Below, one piece after another: positions 46,198 through 54,289 of a DNA stretch of 64,000 nt. Source of the stretch: Methylocystis iwaonis (GTDB lineage: Bacteria > Pseudomonadota > Alphaproteobacteria > Rhizobiales > Beijerinckiaceae); assembly GCF_027925385.1 (NCBI RefSeq), contig NZ_AP027142.1:372001-436000 (forward strand), given 5' to 3'. A model generated the notes under the pieces. The model did not search any database, had not been told where the DNA came from, and saw nothing but the letters and a program-made list of their open reading frames with translations. The translations under genes and the position numbers were made by a program. Each line of letters opens with the position of its first letter. Position 1 is the first letter of the stretch.

Positions 46198-47421
46198 ATG
46201 AGACGAGTCGTCGTCACCGGCATGGGCATCGTATCGTCGATCGGCAATACGACGCAGGAAGTGGTCGCCTCTCTGCGCGAGGCGCGCTCCGGCATCGTCC
46301 GCGCCGAAAAATATGCGGAGCTGGGCTTCCGTTGTCAGGTCTATGGCCTGCCGACGCTCGATCCCTCCACGATCGTCGATCGCCGCGCCATGCGCTTCCA
46401 CGCCACGGGCACCGCCTGGAACCATGTCGCCATGGATCAGGCGATCCTCGACTCCGGCCTGACCGAGGCGGATATCTCCAATGAGCGCACCGGCATCATC
46501 ATGGGCTCGGGCGGCCCCTCGACCCGCACCGTCGTGGAGGCCGCGGACATCACCCGCACCAAAGGCCCCAAGCGCGTTGGCCCCTTCGCCGTGCCGAAAT
46601 GCATGTCCTCGACGGCCTCCGCCACGCTCGCCACATGGTTCAAGATCAAGGGCGTGAACTATTCGATCTCCTCGGCCTGCGCGACCTCGAACCATTGCAT
46701 CGGCAACGCCTATGAGATGATTCAATATGGCAAGCAGGATGTGATGTTCGCCGGCGGTTGCGAGGAATTGGAGTGGGAGCTCTCCGTCCTCTTCGACGCC
46801 ATGGGCGCCATGTCTTCCGCCTATAACGACCGCCCGGCGACGGCCTCGCGCGCTTATGACAAGAACCGCGACGGTTTCGTGATCGCCGGCGGCGCTGGCG
46901 TGCTGGTGCTGGAGGAATATGAGCGCGCCAAGGCGCGCGGCGCCAAGATCTACGCCGAGATCGCCGGCTATGGCGCGACCTCCGACGGCCACGACATGGT
47001 GGCGCCCTCGGGCGAAGGCGCCGTGCGCTGCATGAAACAGGCGCTCGCGACCGTTAAGTGCCCGATCGACTACATCAACCCACACGCCACCGCGACGCCG
47101 GTCGGCGACGCCAAGGAGATCGAGGCGCTGCGCGAGGTCTTCGGCCGCGAGGACAAATGCCCGCCGATCGCCGCCACCAAGTCGCTCACCGGCCACTCGC
47201 TCGGCGCGACTGGCGTGCAGGAGTCGATCTATTCGCTGCTGATGATGCAGAACGGCTTTATCTGCGAGAGCGCCAATATCGAGGAGCTCGATCCCGAATT
47301 CGCCGACATGCCGATCCTGCGCCAGCGTCGCGACAATGTGAAGCTCGGCGCGGTTCTGTCGAACTCCTTCGGTTTCGGCGGCACCAACGCCACGCTGGTT
47401 TTCAAGCACCCCGATGCGTGA
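46198..47421 (+). CDS. fabB: Beta-ketoacyl-ACP synthase I
   Basis: A 407-residue condensing enzyme that elongates unsaturated acyl-ACPs. The Cys-His-His triad is visible: C161 in [14 protein letters not shown], His about 298 in [12 protein letters not shown], and His about 333 in [31 protein letters not shown] closes the protein as usual. The start [14 protein letters not shown] has GAGAGAA before it; the upstream extension of the frame overlaps the repeat and is not used. Confidence 0.97.
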   Translation: MRRVVVTGMGIVSSIGNTTQEVVASLREARSGIVRAEKYAELGFRCQVYGLPTLDPSTIVDRRAMRFHATGTAWNHVAMDQAILDSGLTEADISNERTGIIMGSGGPSTRTVVEAADITRTKGPKRVGPFAVPKCMSSTASATLATWFKIKGVNYSISSACATSNHCIGNAYEMIQYGKQDVMFAGGCEELEWELSVLFDAMGAMSSAYNDRPATASRAYDKNRDGFVIAGGAGVLVLEEYERAKARGAKIYAEIAGYGATSDGHDMVAPSGEGAVRCMKQALATVKCPIDYINPHATATPVGDAKEIEALREVFGREDKCPPIAATKSLTGHSLGATGVQESIYSLLMMQNGFICESANIEELDPEFADMPILRQRRDNVKLGAVLSNSFGFGGTNATLVFKHPDA

Positions 47422-47483
47422 GGTGGTCTGGGTCGCCAAACCGGCGCCAGCCGACATACGGCAAGCTGAAATATATGGCGCCC

Positions 47484-47633
47484 AATACCTCCCCTTTACG
47501 GGGAGGTCGGCGGCCGTAGGCCGCCGGGTGGGGTTCGCGCCGCAACGACTGCGGTTGGGGTTTGACCCCACCCGACCCCGCTTACGCGGGGCCACCCTCC
47601 CCGTAAAGGGGAGGGATGAGCTCACGCCCAGCG
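47484..47633. repeat. Palindromic intergenic repeat, family C copy 2
   Basis: Nearly identical to the copy at 22556: arms ACCTCCCCTTTACGGGGAGG and CCCTCCCCGTAAAGGGGAGG, inner GGCCGCCGGGTGGGG and CCCCACCCGACCCCG, and the same tail AGCTCACGCCCAGCG. It ends about 15 bp before the start of the small secreted gene at 47648. Confidence 0.88.
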
Positions 47634-47647
47634 GGATCGCGCTCATC

Positions 47648-47986
47648 ATGGCGCTCGCCGCCGCCCTTCTCCCCGCAAGCGCCAGCGCTTTCGAAGGACG
47701 CTATGTCGCGGGCTCGAAGTCCTATTCGCAGGACATCGAGATCAAGAAGAGCAGCGACGGCAGCTATAATGTCCGGGCCAGCGTCGCGTCGCAGGCTTGC
47801 ACGGGGGATTTCGACGGCGCCGGTCCGGTCGCGGGCGACGTTCTTCGGGCGACCGCCGTCATGGAAACAGACAAATGCACGCTGATCCTACGCCGCACCA
47901 AGAAGGGCGTCAGCGTCGAGGAAGAAAACTGCCTGCCATTTCACGGCGTGGCTTGTGATTTTACCGGCGATTATCGCAAGCGCTAG
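47648..47986 (+). CDS. Small secreted protein between fabB and fabI
   Basis: A 112-residue protein with two probable disulfides (ASQACTGDFDG, TDKCTLIL, EENCLPFHGVACDF). The first 15 residues, MALAAALLPASASAF, look like the hydrophobic and cleavage parts of a signal peptide but lack the usual basic start. Repeat C2 ends just upstream, so the original 5' end may have been replaced. The mature part is beta-rich. No family recognised. It lies on the same strand as fabB and fabI. Confidence 0.6.
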   Translation: MALAAALLPASASAFEGRYVAGSKSYSQDIEIKKSSDGSYNVRASVASQACTGDFDGAGPVAGDVLRATAVMETDKCTLILRRTKKGVSVEEENCLPFHGVACDFTGDYRKR

Positions 47987-48066
47987 CGCGTTTCAACGGT
48001 CAGCGATAAGACATCGCCAGTTCGAAAGCTGGCGCTTTCAGGCCTTTCGAGTAGAGAAAGAGCGAG

Positions 48067-48876
48067 ATGACGGTTTCTACCGGTTTGATGCAGGGTAAGC
48101 GCGGGCTCGTGATGGGCGTCGCGAACGACCATTCGATTGCATATGGCATTGCCCGCGTGCTGGCGCGCCATGGCGCTGAGCTTGCCTTCACCTATCAGGG
48201 CGAGGCGCTCGGCAAGCGCGTGAAGCCGCTCGCTGAGGAGCTCGGCTCCAATCTCGTCCTGCCCTGCGACGTCGAGGATGTCGAGACCGTCGACGCGGTC
48301 TTCGCGCGGCTGGAGCAGGAATGGGGCGAGATGGACTTCCTCGTCCACTCCATCGCCTATTCCGACAAGAGCGAGCTGAAAGGCCTCTACGCCGACACTT
48401 CGCGCGAGAATTTCGTCCGCACCATGGTGATCTCCTGCTTCTCCTTCACGGAAGCGGCGAAGCGCGCGGCCCGCTTGATGAAGAACGGCGGCTCGATGGT
48501 GACGGTGAGCTTTGGCGGCGGCACCCATGTCATGCCGAACTACAATGTGATGGGCGTCGCCAAGGCCGCGCTCGACTCCAGCGTGCGCTATCTCGCCGCC
48601 GACTACGGCGACCGCGGCATCCGCGTGAATGCGCTGTCGCCCGGGCCGGTGCGCACCATGGCCGGCGCCGGCATCACCGGCGCGCGCGCCATGGGCGCCT
48701 TCCAGAAGCAGCATTGCCCCCTGCGGCGAATGATCACGCTCGATGAAATCGGCGGCTCGGCGCTTTATTTCCTATCGGAACTCTCGGGCGGCGTGACCGG
48801 CGAAATCCATCTCGTCGACGCCGGCTACAACATCATGCTGCAGCCGCGCCCGGAGGATTTGAGCGGCGGCGAATAA
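48067..48876 (+). CDS. fabI: Enoyl-ACP reductase (NADH)
   Basis: A 269-residue SDR-type enoyl reductase completing each round of fatty acid elongation. GVANDHSIAYGIARVLARHG binds NADH. The catalytic pair is Y159 and K166 in PNYNVMGVAKAALDSS. The position matching the second Tyr of E. coli FabI is F149 (VTVSFGGGTHVM), a variant I recall from other Rhizobiales. It is the target of triclosan in many bacteria. Third fab gene of the block, probably transcribed with fabA and fabB. Confidence 0.95.
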   Translation: MTVSTGLMQGKRGLVMGVANDHSIAYGIARVLARHGAELAFTYQGEALGKRVKPLAEELGSNLVLPCDVEDVETVDAVFARLEQEWGEMDFLVHSIAYSDKSELKGLYADTSRENFVRTMVISCFSFTEAAKRAARLMKNGGSMVTVSFGGGTHVMPNYNVMGVAKAALDSSVRYLAADYGDRGIRVNALSPGPVRTMAGAGITGARAMGAFQKQHCPLRRMITLDEIGGSALYFLSELSGGVTGEIHLVDAGYNIMLQPRPEDLSGGE

Positions 48877-48955
48877 TTTGAAGCGCTTTCCGCCGAAGTG
48901 GCGACCGGTTCGGCGAAAGGAAAGCGCGATATAATCGGGGGAAAAGGAGAGGGAA

Positions 48956-49273
48956 ATGAGATTGCTGTCGGTTTTGCTTTTCCTCTCCGCCGCGACGGCG
49001 CCGGCTCTCGCCCAGGGGCCCGATGAGACGGTCGGCAAGCGCATCGCGCAGGACACCTGCGCCTCATGCCACGCCGTGACCGCCGACCCCGACGCCATCA
49101 GCCCCGATCCCAAAGCCCCGCGCTTCCTCGACGTCGCCAGAATGCCCTCGACGACGGAGCTGTCGCTGAAGGTGTTTTTGCGCTCCTCGCACCGGAACAT
49201 GCCGAATTTCATCCTCTCGCCCGAGGAGATGGATTCGGTCACATGGTATATTTTGGGGCTGAGAAAGAAGTAG
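48956..49273 (+). CDS. Small periplasmic c-type cytochrome
   Basis: A 105-residue protein with a signal peptide (ending APALAQ, 20) and one heme-binding site DTCASCHAV (C35, C38, H39); the axial Met is probably in SSHRNMPNF near 82. It is a class I monoheme cytochrome with the helix TWYILGLRKK at the end. The start has AAGGAGAGGG before it. Partners are unknown; it follows fabI by 79 bp. Confidence 0.88.
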   Translation: MRLLSVLLFLSAATAPALAQGPDETVGKRIAQDTCASCHAVTADPDAISPDPKAPRFLDVARMPSTTELSLKVFLRSSHRNMPNFILSPEEMDSVTWYILGLRKK

Positions 49274-49381
49274 GCGCAAAGACGTCGGCGATGGTCAGCG
49301 CTCGACCCACGCCATGCGCCGAATGATCCCTAAAGAAGCCGGCATGAGCGCACACGAGCATTTAGATCGGCCCTCCGTTTC

Positions 49382-49597
49382 TTAGTAATGCGGAGGCGGC
49401 GGCTCGGGCGTATCGCGGGAAGCGCCGATGTTCTGAAATTCCTCACGCAACTGGGCGACTTGCCGCTCGAGAATATCGATTTTGCGCCATTGTGAGGCGA
49501 TGACGTCGCTCAGTTCGGCGATCGTTCTGTCCTGGTGGGCGATCAGCGTTTCCAGCGCGTGGTGGCGGGCCGCGTAATCAAAAGGTTCGTCGCTCAT
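49382..49597 (-). CDS. slyX: SlyX family protein
   Basis: A 71-residue coiled-coil protein: HALETLIAHQDRTIAELSDV, then ILERQVAQLREEFQN, with the characteristic tail PEPPPPHY. SlyX has no firm function. The ATG at 49597 has GGAG six bases upstream; the extra four residues from 49609 are unlikely. Monocistronic and convergent with the cytochrome gene. Confidence 0.9.
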   Translation of the reverse strand: MSDEPFDYAARHHALETLIAHQDRTIAELSDVIASQWRKIDILERQVAQLREEFQNIGASRDTPEPPPPHY

Positions 49598-49655
49598 ATC
49601 GAACTCCATTGCGTCTCGATGATTCTGACGAGTTTACAACGTCCCCCAAACGAAA

Positions 49656-49690
49656 ATGCCCGGCCGCCTGGGCCGGGCATTCTTTTTCGC
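49656..49690 (-). terminator. Hairpin terminator downstream of the outer membrane protein gene
   Basis: ATGCCCGGCC and GGCCGGGCAT form a 10-bp stem with a five-base loop. T-rich stretches follow on both strands (TCTTTTTC on plus, TTTTCG on minus). It can end the beta-barrel gene on the minus strand and may work in both directions. Confidence 0.75.
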
Positions 49691-49707
49691 GGACGGACCG
49701 AAGCGCC

Positions 49708-50523
49708 TCAATAGGAGGTCAGCGAGGGCGCGCCGCCGAGGTTGAAGTGATAATTCACGCCGGCGCGCACGACATTGTATTGCGTATGGCGGCGATCGGT
49801 CGCAGTGGCGGCCAACGCGCTTTGTGCGCCGCCGCTGTTGAGGTCGGTGAAGAGATACTCGCCCTTGGCCGACCAGTTGGGCATGAACATCCATTCGGCG
49901 CCGCCGCCGGCCGTCCAGCCCGTGCGGGTGCTGCTCGCGCCCGTGAACTGGCTCTGAAGATTGCCATAGGCGAAGCCGCCCGTGCCGTAGACCAGCAAAG
50001 TCGGCGCGACCAGGAGGCCGGCGCGGCCGCGCGCCGTGCCGAACCAGTTGAGCGCGATGCCCCGGTTGCCGGCGGGCGATAGCGGAACCAAAAGAGCGCC
50101 ACCCCCGGCCGGATCAGGATAAAGCGCGGTATTGGCGGCGCCGCCCGAGCGCATGCTCGTGCCCTGGAAATCCGTCTCGGCGCCAAGGACAAAGGAGCCG
50201 ATCTGATAATTATAGCCCACCTGGCCGCCGCCGACGACGCCCCCCGTCGAATTGCCGCCCTTCGTATTTCCTGGCAGGAGGTAAGTGGCGCCGTTCACCG
50301 GGCTGCCATAGAGGGCGAAGTTGTTGGGATTGGCGCGGTTGGCGCTCCAGCCGCCGCCGAGGTTGAGGCCGCCATAGAAGCCGGTCCAGGTCATTATCGG
50401 TGGCGGCGGCGGGACATAGGTCGGCGGGGGCGGCGCCTTGCGCGAGGGAAGGTCGGCGGCGAAGGCCGAACCGCCCACCGCCGTCGCGATCATCGCAATC
50501 GCGGCGATTTTTCCCGTCTTCAT
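49708..50523 (-). CDS. Outer membrane beta-barrel protein (Omp31/Omp25-like)
   Basis: A 271-residue protein with a signal peptide (ending GSAFA), then a Pro-rich linker (KAPPPPTYVPPPPP), then an eight-stranded barrel: WTGFYGGLNLGGGW, GQVGYNYQIGSFVLGAETD, the conserved RAGLLVAPTLLVYGTGGFAY, and a last strand YNVVRAGVNYHFN. This is the rhizobial/Brucella type of small porin-like surface protein. The ATG at 50523 has GGAG nine bases upstream, better than the one at 50529. Confidence 0.9.
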   Translation of the reverse strand: MKTGKIAAIAMIATAVGGSAFAADLPSRKAPPPPTYVPPPPPIMTWTGFYGGLNLGGGWSANRANPNNFALYGSPVNGATYLLPGNTKGGNSTGGVVGGGQVGYNYQIGSFVLGAETDFQGTSMRSGGAANTALYPDPAGGGALLVPLSPAGNRGIALNWFGTARGRAGLLVAPTLLVYGTGGFAYGNLQSQFTGASSTRTGWTAGGGAEWMFMPNWSAKGEYLFTDLNSGGAQSALAATATDRRHTQYNVVRAGVNYHFNLGGAPSLTSY

Positions 50524-50655
50524 TGTCATTCACTCCGTTACGCTTGCTCGACAGGCCTCGAACGTAACGGTCGACCCGGGGCAAAGTTGGGTGAGAAAAT
50601 GTTCATATCTTGCAATGCTTTAGAGTTAGAGCGCGGGTGCGCCCCGCCAGTAGAA

Positions 50656-50679
50656 AGGCGGGTCGTCGCCGACCCGCCT
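50656..50679 (-). terminator. Candidate hairpin terminator
   Basis: AGGCGGGTCG and CGACCCGCCT form a 10-bp stem with a four-base loop, just downstream of the minus-strand DUF4142 gene. The T-tract is short (TTTC), so confidence is moderate. Confidence 0.55.
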
Positions 50680-50707
50680 TCGCAAAACGCCCGATTTCGG
50701 CGCGTGC

Positions 50708-51277
50708 TTACATGACGCCCTCCGGCCCCTTGAGCGACTCGGCGCGCTGCAAATGGCGTTCGAGGATCGCCACGGAGTTTTGGGCGAATTTCTTGAGGTC
50801 AGGATTATCCCCCGAGGCGGCGTAATCCTGGAACAGGCGAATCGCTTCCTGATGTCCCTGGATTTGCAGGGTACGGAATTCGCGGTCGAAGGCTGCGCCT
50901 GTGGCCGATGAAAGCTGCTTGAGCTTCTGGGCGTGCTCGGCGTCGGCGGCGTTTGGAAGCTCCGCGCCGCGCGTGCTTCGCATGATGGACCTCAAATCAT
51001 CCTGCATCTTCTGGTGGTCGTTGACGACCATCTTGGCAAAATCCTTGAACTCGGACTTCTGCGCCTTGTTCTCGGCCTCCTGGCCCGCCTGGATTTCAAA
51101 ATTATTGATGTTCCACGCCTTGTTCAAAAACTCCTGGGTGGTGACGCGCTGCGATTGGGTCGTTCGCGCGCCGGTCGTCGGCGCTTCCCGCATTGGAGTC
51201 TGCGTCGATTGCTGCGCAAAGGCCGCCCCTTGCAGGGCAAGCGCAAGAAACACGCTCGTAGCGATGACAGGCCTCAT
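50708..51277 (-). CDS. Secreted DUF4142 protein
   Basis: A 189-residue protein with a signal peptide (ending GAAFAQ) and a DUF4142 helical bundle: FLNKAWNINNFEIQAGQEAE, FKDFAKMVVNDHQKMQDDL, and FAQNSVAILERHLQRAESL. The fold is ferritin-like, but no metal ligands are clear. These proteins are periplasmic and often stress-linked. The start has GGAG about eight bases upstream. Confidence 0.88.
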   Translation of the reverse strand: MRPVIATSVFLALALQGAAFAQQSTQTPMREAPTTGARTTQSQRVTTQEFLNKAWNINNFEIQAGQEAENKAQKSEFKDFAKMVVNDHQKMQDDLRSIMRSTRGAELPNAADAEHAQKLKQLSSATGAAFDREFRTLQIQGHQEAIRLFQDYAASGDNPDLKKFAQNSVAILERHLQRAESLKGPEGVM

Positions 51278-51387
51278 CTCGATTGCTCCGTGACAGCGAG
51301 CCCCCAACCCTAACCCGCCCTCCCTGTCTTCGTTCCTGTCTGGCGCTGCGGGGCGGCGACTTTCCTTGCGTCGACGACGGGGCGCGG

Positions 51388-51440
51388 TTGACGCGGAATG
51401 AAAGGCGCGATATTTATAACTAATAGGTTATATAACTAGG
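51388..51440 (+). promoter_or_regulatory. Promoter/operator region of the ArsR-type regulator
   Basis: TTGACG at 51388-51393 is followed after 17 bases by TATTTA, and then by AT-rich near-palindromes (TAGGTTATATAACTAG, about 51424-51439) lying just before the regulator start. ArsR proteins usually repress their own operon from such sites. Confidence 0.45.
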
Positions 51441-51449
51441 CAAGAATAC

Positions 51450-51794
51450 ATGCAGGACCCGCTCAGCCTCACGCTTTCCGCTCTCGCTGATCCAACCCGC
51501 CGGGCGATCCTCGCGCGCCTCGCCCAAGGCGACGCGTCGGTCAACGAGCTTGCGGCGCCCTTTGCGATCAGCCAGCCGGCCATCTCGAAACATTTGAAGG
51601 TGCTGGAGCAGGCGGGGCTCATCAGCCGCGCTCGCAAGGCGCAGTTGCGGCCTTGCCGGCTCGAGGCGGCGCCGCTGCGCGATCTTGCAGGGTGGCTGGA
51701 GAGCTATCGGCGCTTCTGGGACCAAAGCTTCGACCGGCTCGACGTCTATTTGAAGGAATTACAGAAAGGCAACCCTGATGGACCGCACAACTGA
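51450..51794 (+). CDS. ArsR-family transcriptional regulator
   Basis: A 114-residue winged-helix repressor: LSALADPTRRAILARLAQGD, then VNELAAPFAISQPAISKHLK, then VLEQAGLISRARKAQLRPCR. No metal-binding Cys pair is seen in the recognition helix, so it is probably not a metal sensor. It belongs to the subgroup that pairs with SRPBCC/AHSA1 proteins; the next gene, overlapping by 17 bp, is exactly that. Confidence 0.93.
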   Translation: MQDPLSLTLSALADPTRRAILARLAQGDASVNELAAPFAISQPAISKHLKVLEQAGLISRARKAQLRPCRLEAAPLRDLAGWLESYRRFWDQSFDRLDVYLKELQKGNPDGPHN

Positions 51795-52674
51795 CGATGT
51801 AGTTTCGACGCTTGTCGTCTCGCGCCGCTTCGCCGCGCCGCCCGAGATCGTCTTCGACGCCTGGTTCGACGCCAAAGCCGTCGGCGCATGGCTTTTCGCT
51901 ACTCCTGGCGGTCAATCGGCGCATGTCGAGATAGACGCGCGCGTCGGCGGCGGCTTTGCGATTCACGAGCAGCGCGGCGAAAGCCTTGCAACCCATTTCG
52001 GCGAATATCGGGAGATCGATCGCCCCCGTCGGATCGTCTTCGCTCTCGCCACTGACAAGGACGGTACGCGCAGCCTCGTCACAGTCGAGATCGAGGCCGA
52101 TGGCGCGGGGAGCCTTTTGACGCTCACCCATCGCGTGGAACGGGCGCCTATTGACGCGAGCATGCGGGCAGGATGGGAAAGCATTCTCGAAGGATTGGCG
52201 CGTGCGACCGGCGAAGAAGGCGCCGGCTACACGATTGTCATGCGCCGCACATTCGATGCGCCACGACTCCTGGTATGGAAAGCATGGACGGAAGCCGATC
52301 ATTTGCTCCGCTGGATGTGCCCGGCCAATTTCAACGTGCTTTTCGCCGAGAATGAATTGCGCATCGGCGGCAAATGGCGGTCCGGCATGCGCTCGCCCGA
52401 AGGCGAAGACTTCATCCATTGCGGCGAATATGTCGAAATAGAAAAGCCGTCGCGTCTCGTTTTCACCCATCGATGGGAGCGCAACAGTCTCGAGCCTCAG
52501 GCGGACACGATGATCACAGTCGTTCTCAACGAGCGTGACGGCAAGACCGACATGGTCTTTGTCCATGCTGGCCTCGCCACAGTGGAATCCGCTTGTTCGC
52601 ATCAAAATGGCTGGACCGGCGCATTCGAGTATCTGGCGCGACATTCGACGCAGCTCGCGCAAGACAGCAATTGA
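51778..52674 (+). CDS. Double AHSA1/SRPBCC-domain protein
   Basis: A 298-residue protein made of two START-like AHSA1 domains: VSRRFAAPPEIVFDAWFDAK (start of the first) and MRRTFDAPRLLVWKAWTEAD (start of the second, about 165). Usually such proteins have one domain of about 150 residues, so this is a fusion or tandem duplication. The domain has a hydrophobic pocket for lipids or aromatic ligands. It overlaps the ArsR gene by 17 bp, so both are made together. Ligand unknown. Confidence 0.9.
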   Translation: MDRTTDDVVSTLVVSRRFAAPPEIVFDAWFDAKAVGAWLFATPGGQSAHVEIDARVGGGFAIHEQRGESLATHFGEYREIDRPRRIVFALATDKDGTRSLVTVEIEADGAGSLLTLTHRVERAPIDASMRAGWESILEGLARATGEEGAGYTIVMRRTFDAPRLLVWKAWTEADHLLRWMCPANFNVLFAENELRIGGKWRSGMRSPEGEDFIHCGEYVEIEKPSRLVFTHRWERNSLEPQADTMITVVLNERDGKTDMVFVHAGLATVESACSHQNGWTGAFEYLARHSTQLAQDSN

Positions 52675-52713
52675 CCACGGCGAAGGTGCTTCGGCCCGAG
52701 CCGCCGCGGTTTA

Positions 52714-52876
52714 ACACGAGGTCTGCTTGATTGGTTTCGGTGTCATTCCCGACGCTCGCAAAGCGAGCGATCGGGAATCCAGAGCAAACCCTACGCGTTT
52801 GTGGCTCTGGATTCCCGGTCGGGCTTTCAGCCCGCCGGGAATGAAATGCCCGACGCAAGCCGTTCAAACGGAAATG
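52714..52876. repeat. Palindromic intergenic repeat, family B copy 4 (full length)
   Basis: The left arm CACGAGGTCTGCTTGATTGG is followed by the core 52742-52844 (GTCATTCCCGACGCTCGC ... GCCGGGAATGA) and the right arm CAAGCCGTTCAAACGGAAAT. It separates the ArsR/SRPBCC genes from the two VOC genes. Confidence 0.87.
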
Positions 52877-52913
52877 CTAAAACTTACTTATGTTTTGAAC
52901 AAGGAGACATGTG

Positions 52914-53327
52914 ATGGCTATCAATCCCTACCTTTATTTCGCGGGCCGCGCCGAGGAGGCGATCGCCTTCTACCAAAAGGCGCTGGGCGCAGAGCTGACG
53001 ATGCTTTTGCGTTTCAAGGAGAGTCCCCAGCCTGCGCCAGAGGGCGTCATCGCGCCGGGGTGGGGCGATAAAGTCATGCACGCCAATCTGAGTGTCGACA
53101 GCTCCAACCTGAGCCTCTCCGACGGTTGCGGTCCGGATAGCGCGGGCTTCAAGGGCTTTAGTTTGACCTATACGGCGAAGGACGCGGCCGAGGCCGATCG
53201 CATATTTGCAGCGCTCGCGAATGAAGGCCAAATAAGAATGCCGCTCGGCGAGACCTTCTTTGCGCCGCGCTTCGGCATGGTCGAGGACCGGTTCGGCGTT
53301 CTATGGAACGTGATCGTTGTGGCGTGA
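52914..53327 (+). CDS. VOC-family (PhnB-like) protein
   Basis: A 137-residue glyoxalase-fold protein: INPYLYFAGRAEEAIAFYQK, GAELTMLLRFKESP, MHANLSVDSSNLSLSD, and FGMVEDRFGVLWNVIV. It resembles PhnB-type members without clear catalytic metal ligands. AAGGAG lies seven bases before the ATG at 52914; a GTG one codon earlier is also open. Often found with ArsR/SRPBCC pairs. Role unknown. Confidence 0.88.
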   Translation: MAINPYLYFAGRAEEAIAFYQKALGAELTMLLRFKESPQPAPEGVIAPGWGDKVMHANLSVDSSNLSLSDGCGPDSAGFKGFSLTYTAKDAAEADRIFAALANEGQIRMPLGETFFAPRFGMVEDRFGVLWNVIVVA

Positions 53328-53342
53328 CAATAGGAGGCGCGA

Positions 53343-53819
53343 ATGGCTCAGAAGGTAAGGACCTGCCTCTGGTTCGATCACGAGGCCGAAGAAGCGGCGA
53401 ACTTTTACGTGTCGCTTTTCCCGAACTCCCGCATCGTCGACATCGCGCACTATAACGAGGCCGGCCCCGGCAAGCCGGGGTCTGTCTTGATGGTGACCTT
53501 CCAACTTGCCGGCGTCGAATATCTGGCCTTGAACGGCGGCCCGATCTTCAAATTCACCGAAGCCATTTCGATTTCGGTGGACTGCGTCGATCAGGCGGAG
53601 GTGGACCGTTTATGGGAGAAGCTCGGAGAGGGCGGTTCCTATAGCCGCTGCGGCTGGCTCAAGGATCGCTACGGACTTTCGTGGCAGATCGCTCCCTCCC
53701 GGGTCGTCGAGCTGATCAGCGGCCCTGACAAAGCCGGCGCCAAGCGCGCCATGGAGGCGATGATGACCATGGCGAAGCTCGATATTGCGGCAGTCGAAGC
53801 GGCCTACAATCGTTCGTAG
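53343..53819 (+). CDS. VOC-family protein, 3-demethylubiquinone-type (PF06983-like)
   Basis: A 158-residue protein: RTCLWFDHEAEEAANFYVSL, FPNSRIVDIAHYNEAG, FQLAGVEYLALNGGPIFKFT and GWLKDRYGLSWQIAPSRVVE. This is the group once named for 3-demethylubiquinone-9 methyltransferase, whose real activity is unclear. It lies 15 bp after the first VOC gene, so the two are an operon. Confidence 0.9.
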   Translation: MAQKVRTCLWFDHEAEEAANFYVSLFPNSRIVDIAHYNEAGPGKPGSVLMVTFQLAGVEYLALNGGPIFKFTEAISISVDCVDQAEVDRLWEKLGEGGSYSRCGWLKDRYGLSWQIAPSRVVELISGPDKAGAKRAMEAMMTMAKLDIAAVEAAYNRS

Positions 53820-53825
53820 CTTCAT

Positions 53826-53859
53826 GCTTGCGCCCTCGAACGCGTTCGAGGGCGCAAGC
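53826..53859. terminator. 34-bp perfect palindrome between convergent genes
   Basis: A stem of 17 bases (GCTTGCGCCCTCGAACG) is followed directly by its exact complement, with no loop bases. It sits six bases after the VOC gene stop and eight before the cupin stop. No T-tract follows, so it is either a bidirectional terminator or a protein-binding site. Confidence 0.55.
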
Positions 53860-53866
53860 GCGCGGA

Positions 53867-54289
53867 TCAATCCAACAGCTTCGCGAAATCGTCGATGGAA
53901 ACCGACGCGACGATGTTCATTTGATCGTCGAGCAGTTCGTAAAGCGCGTCGTTTTCGCCATAGATGGTGAACATCACCACCACGTCCTGATCGCCCCCGC
54001 CTTCGCGGTGAGGATCATTGCTCGGCGGGCTCACAGTGTAGCGCCCGGCAGGGCGGATTTCCTTGAGCCTTCCGTCTGGATGATACAGACGGTGCTCTCC
54101 CTGGATAACGAAAGTCTTGTTCGTGGTCTTATGCCGATGCAGCACGATCTGCTGGTTCGCCGCGAATTTGAAAAGCACCTGGACGATTCTGTTCTTTGCG
54201 TCCACGTCGAGCACGGAAAGCCACAAATGCTCGACGTCGCCGAACCGTTCCCATCGGATATTGCTGTCATCGAATCCCAATTGCGCCAC
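53867..54289 (-). CDS. Cupin-like protein
   Basis: A 140-residue single-domain cupin: LHRHKTTNKTFVIQGEHRLY is motif 1 with two His and a conserved Glu, and PHREGGGDQDVVVMFTIYG is near motif 2. It may bind a metal or small acid. The better start is a GTG at 54289 with GGGAG eight bases upstream; the ATG at 54352 would add 21 residues unlike the family. Role unknown. Confidence 0.78.
   Translation of the reverse strand: MAQLGFDDSNIRWERFGDVEHLWLSVLDVDAKNRIVQVLFKFAANQQIVLHRHKTTNKTFVIQGEHRLYHPDGRLKEIRPAGRYTVSPPSNDPHREGGGDQDVVVMFTIYGENDALYELLDDQMNIVASVSIDDFAKLLD

Noticed and set aside
20135..52876. Interpretation of the A and B repeats as a CRISPR array
   Set aside because: Copies are kilobases apart, palindromic, without regular spacers, and no cas genes are present.
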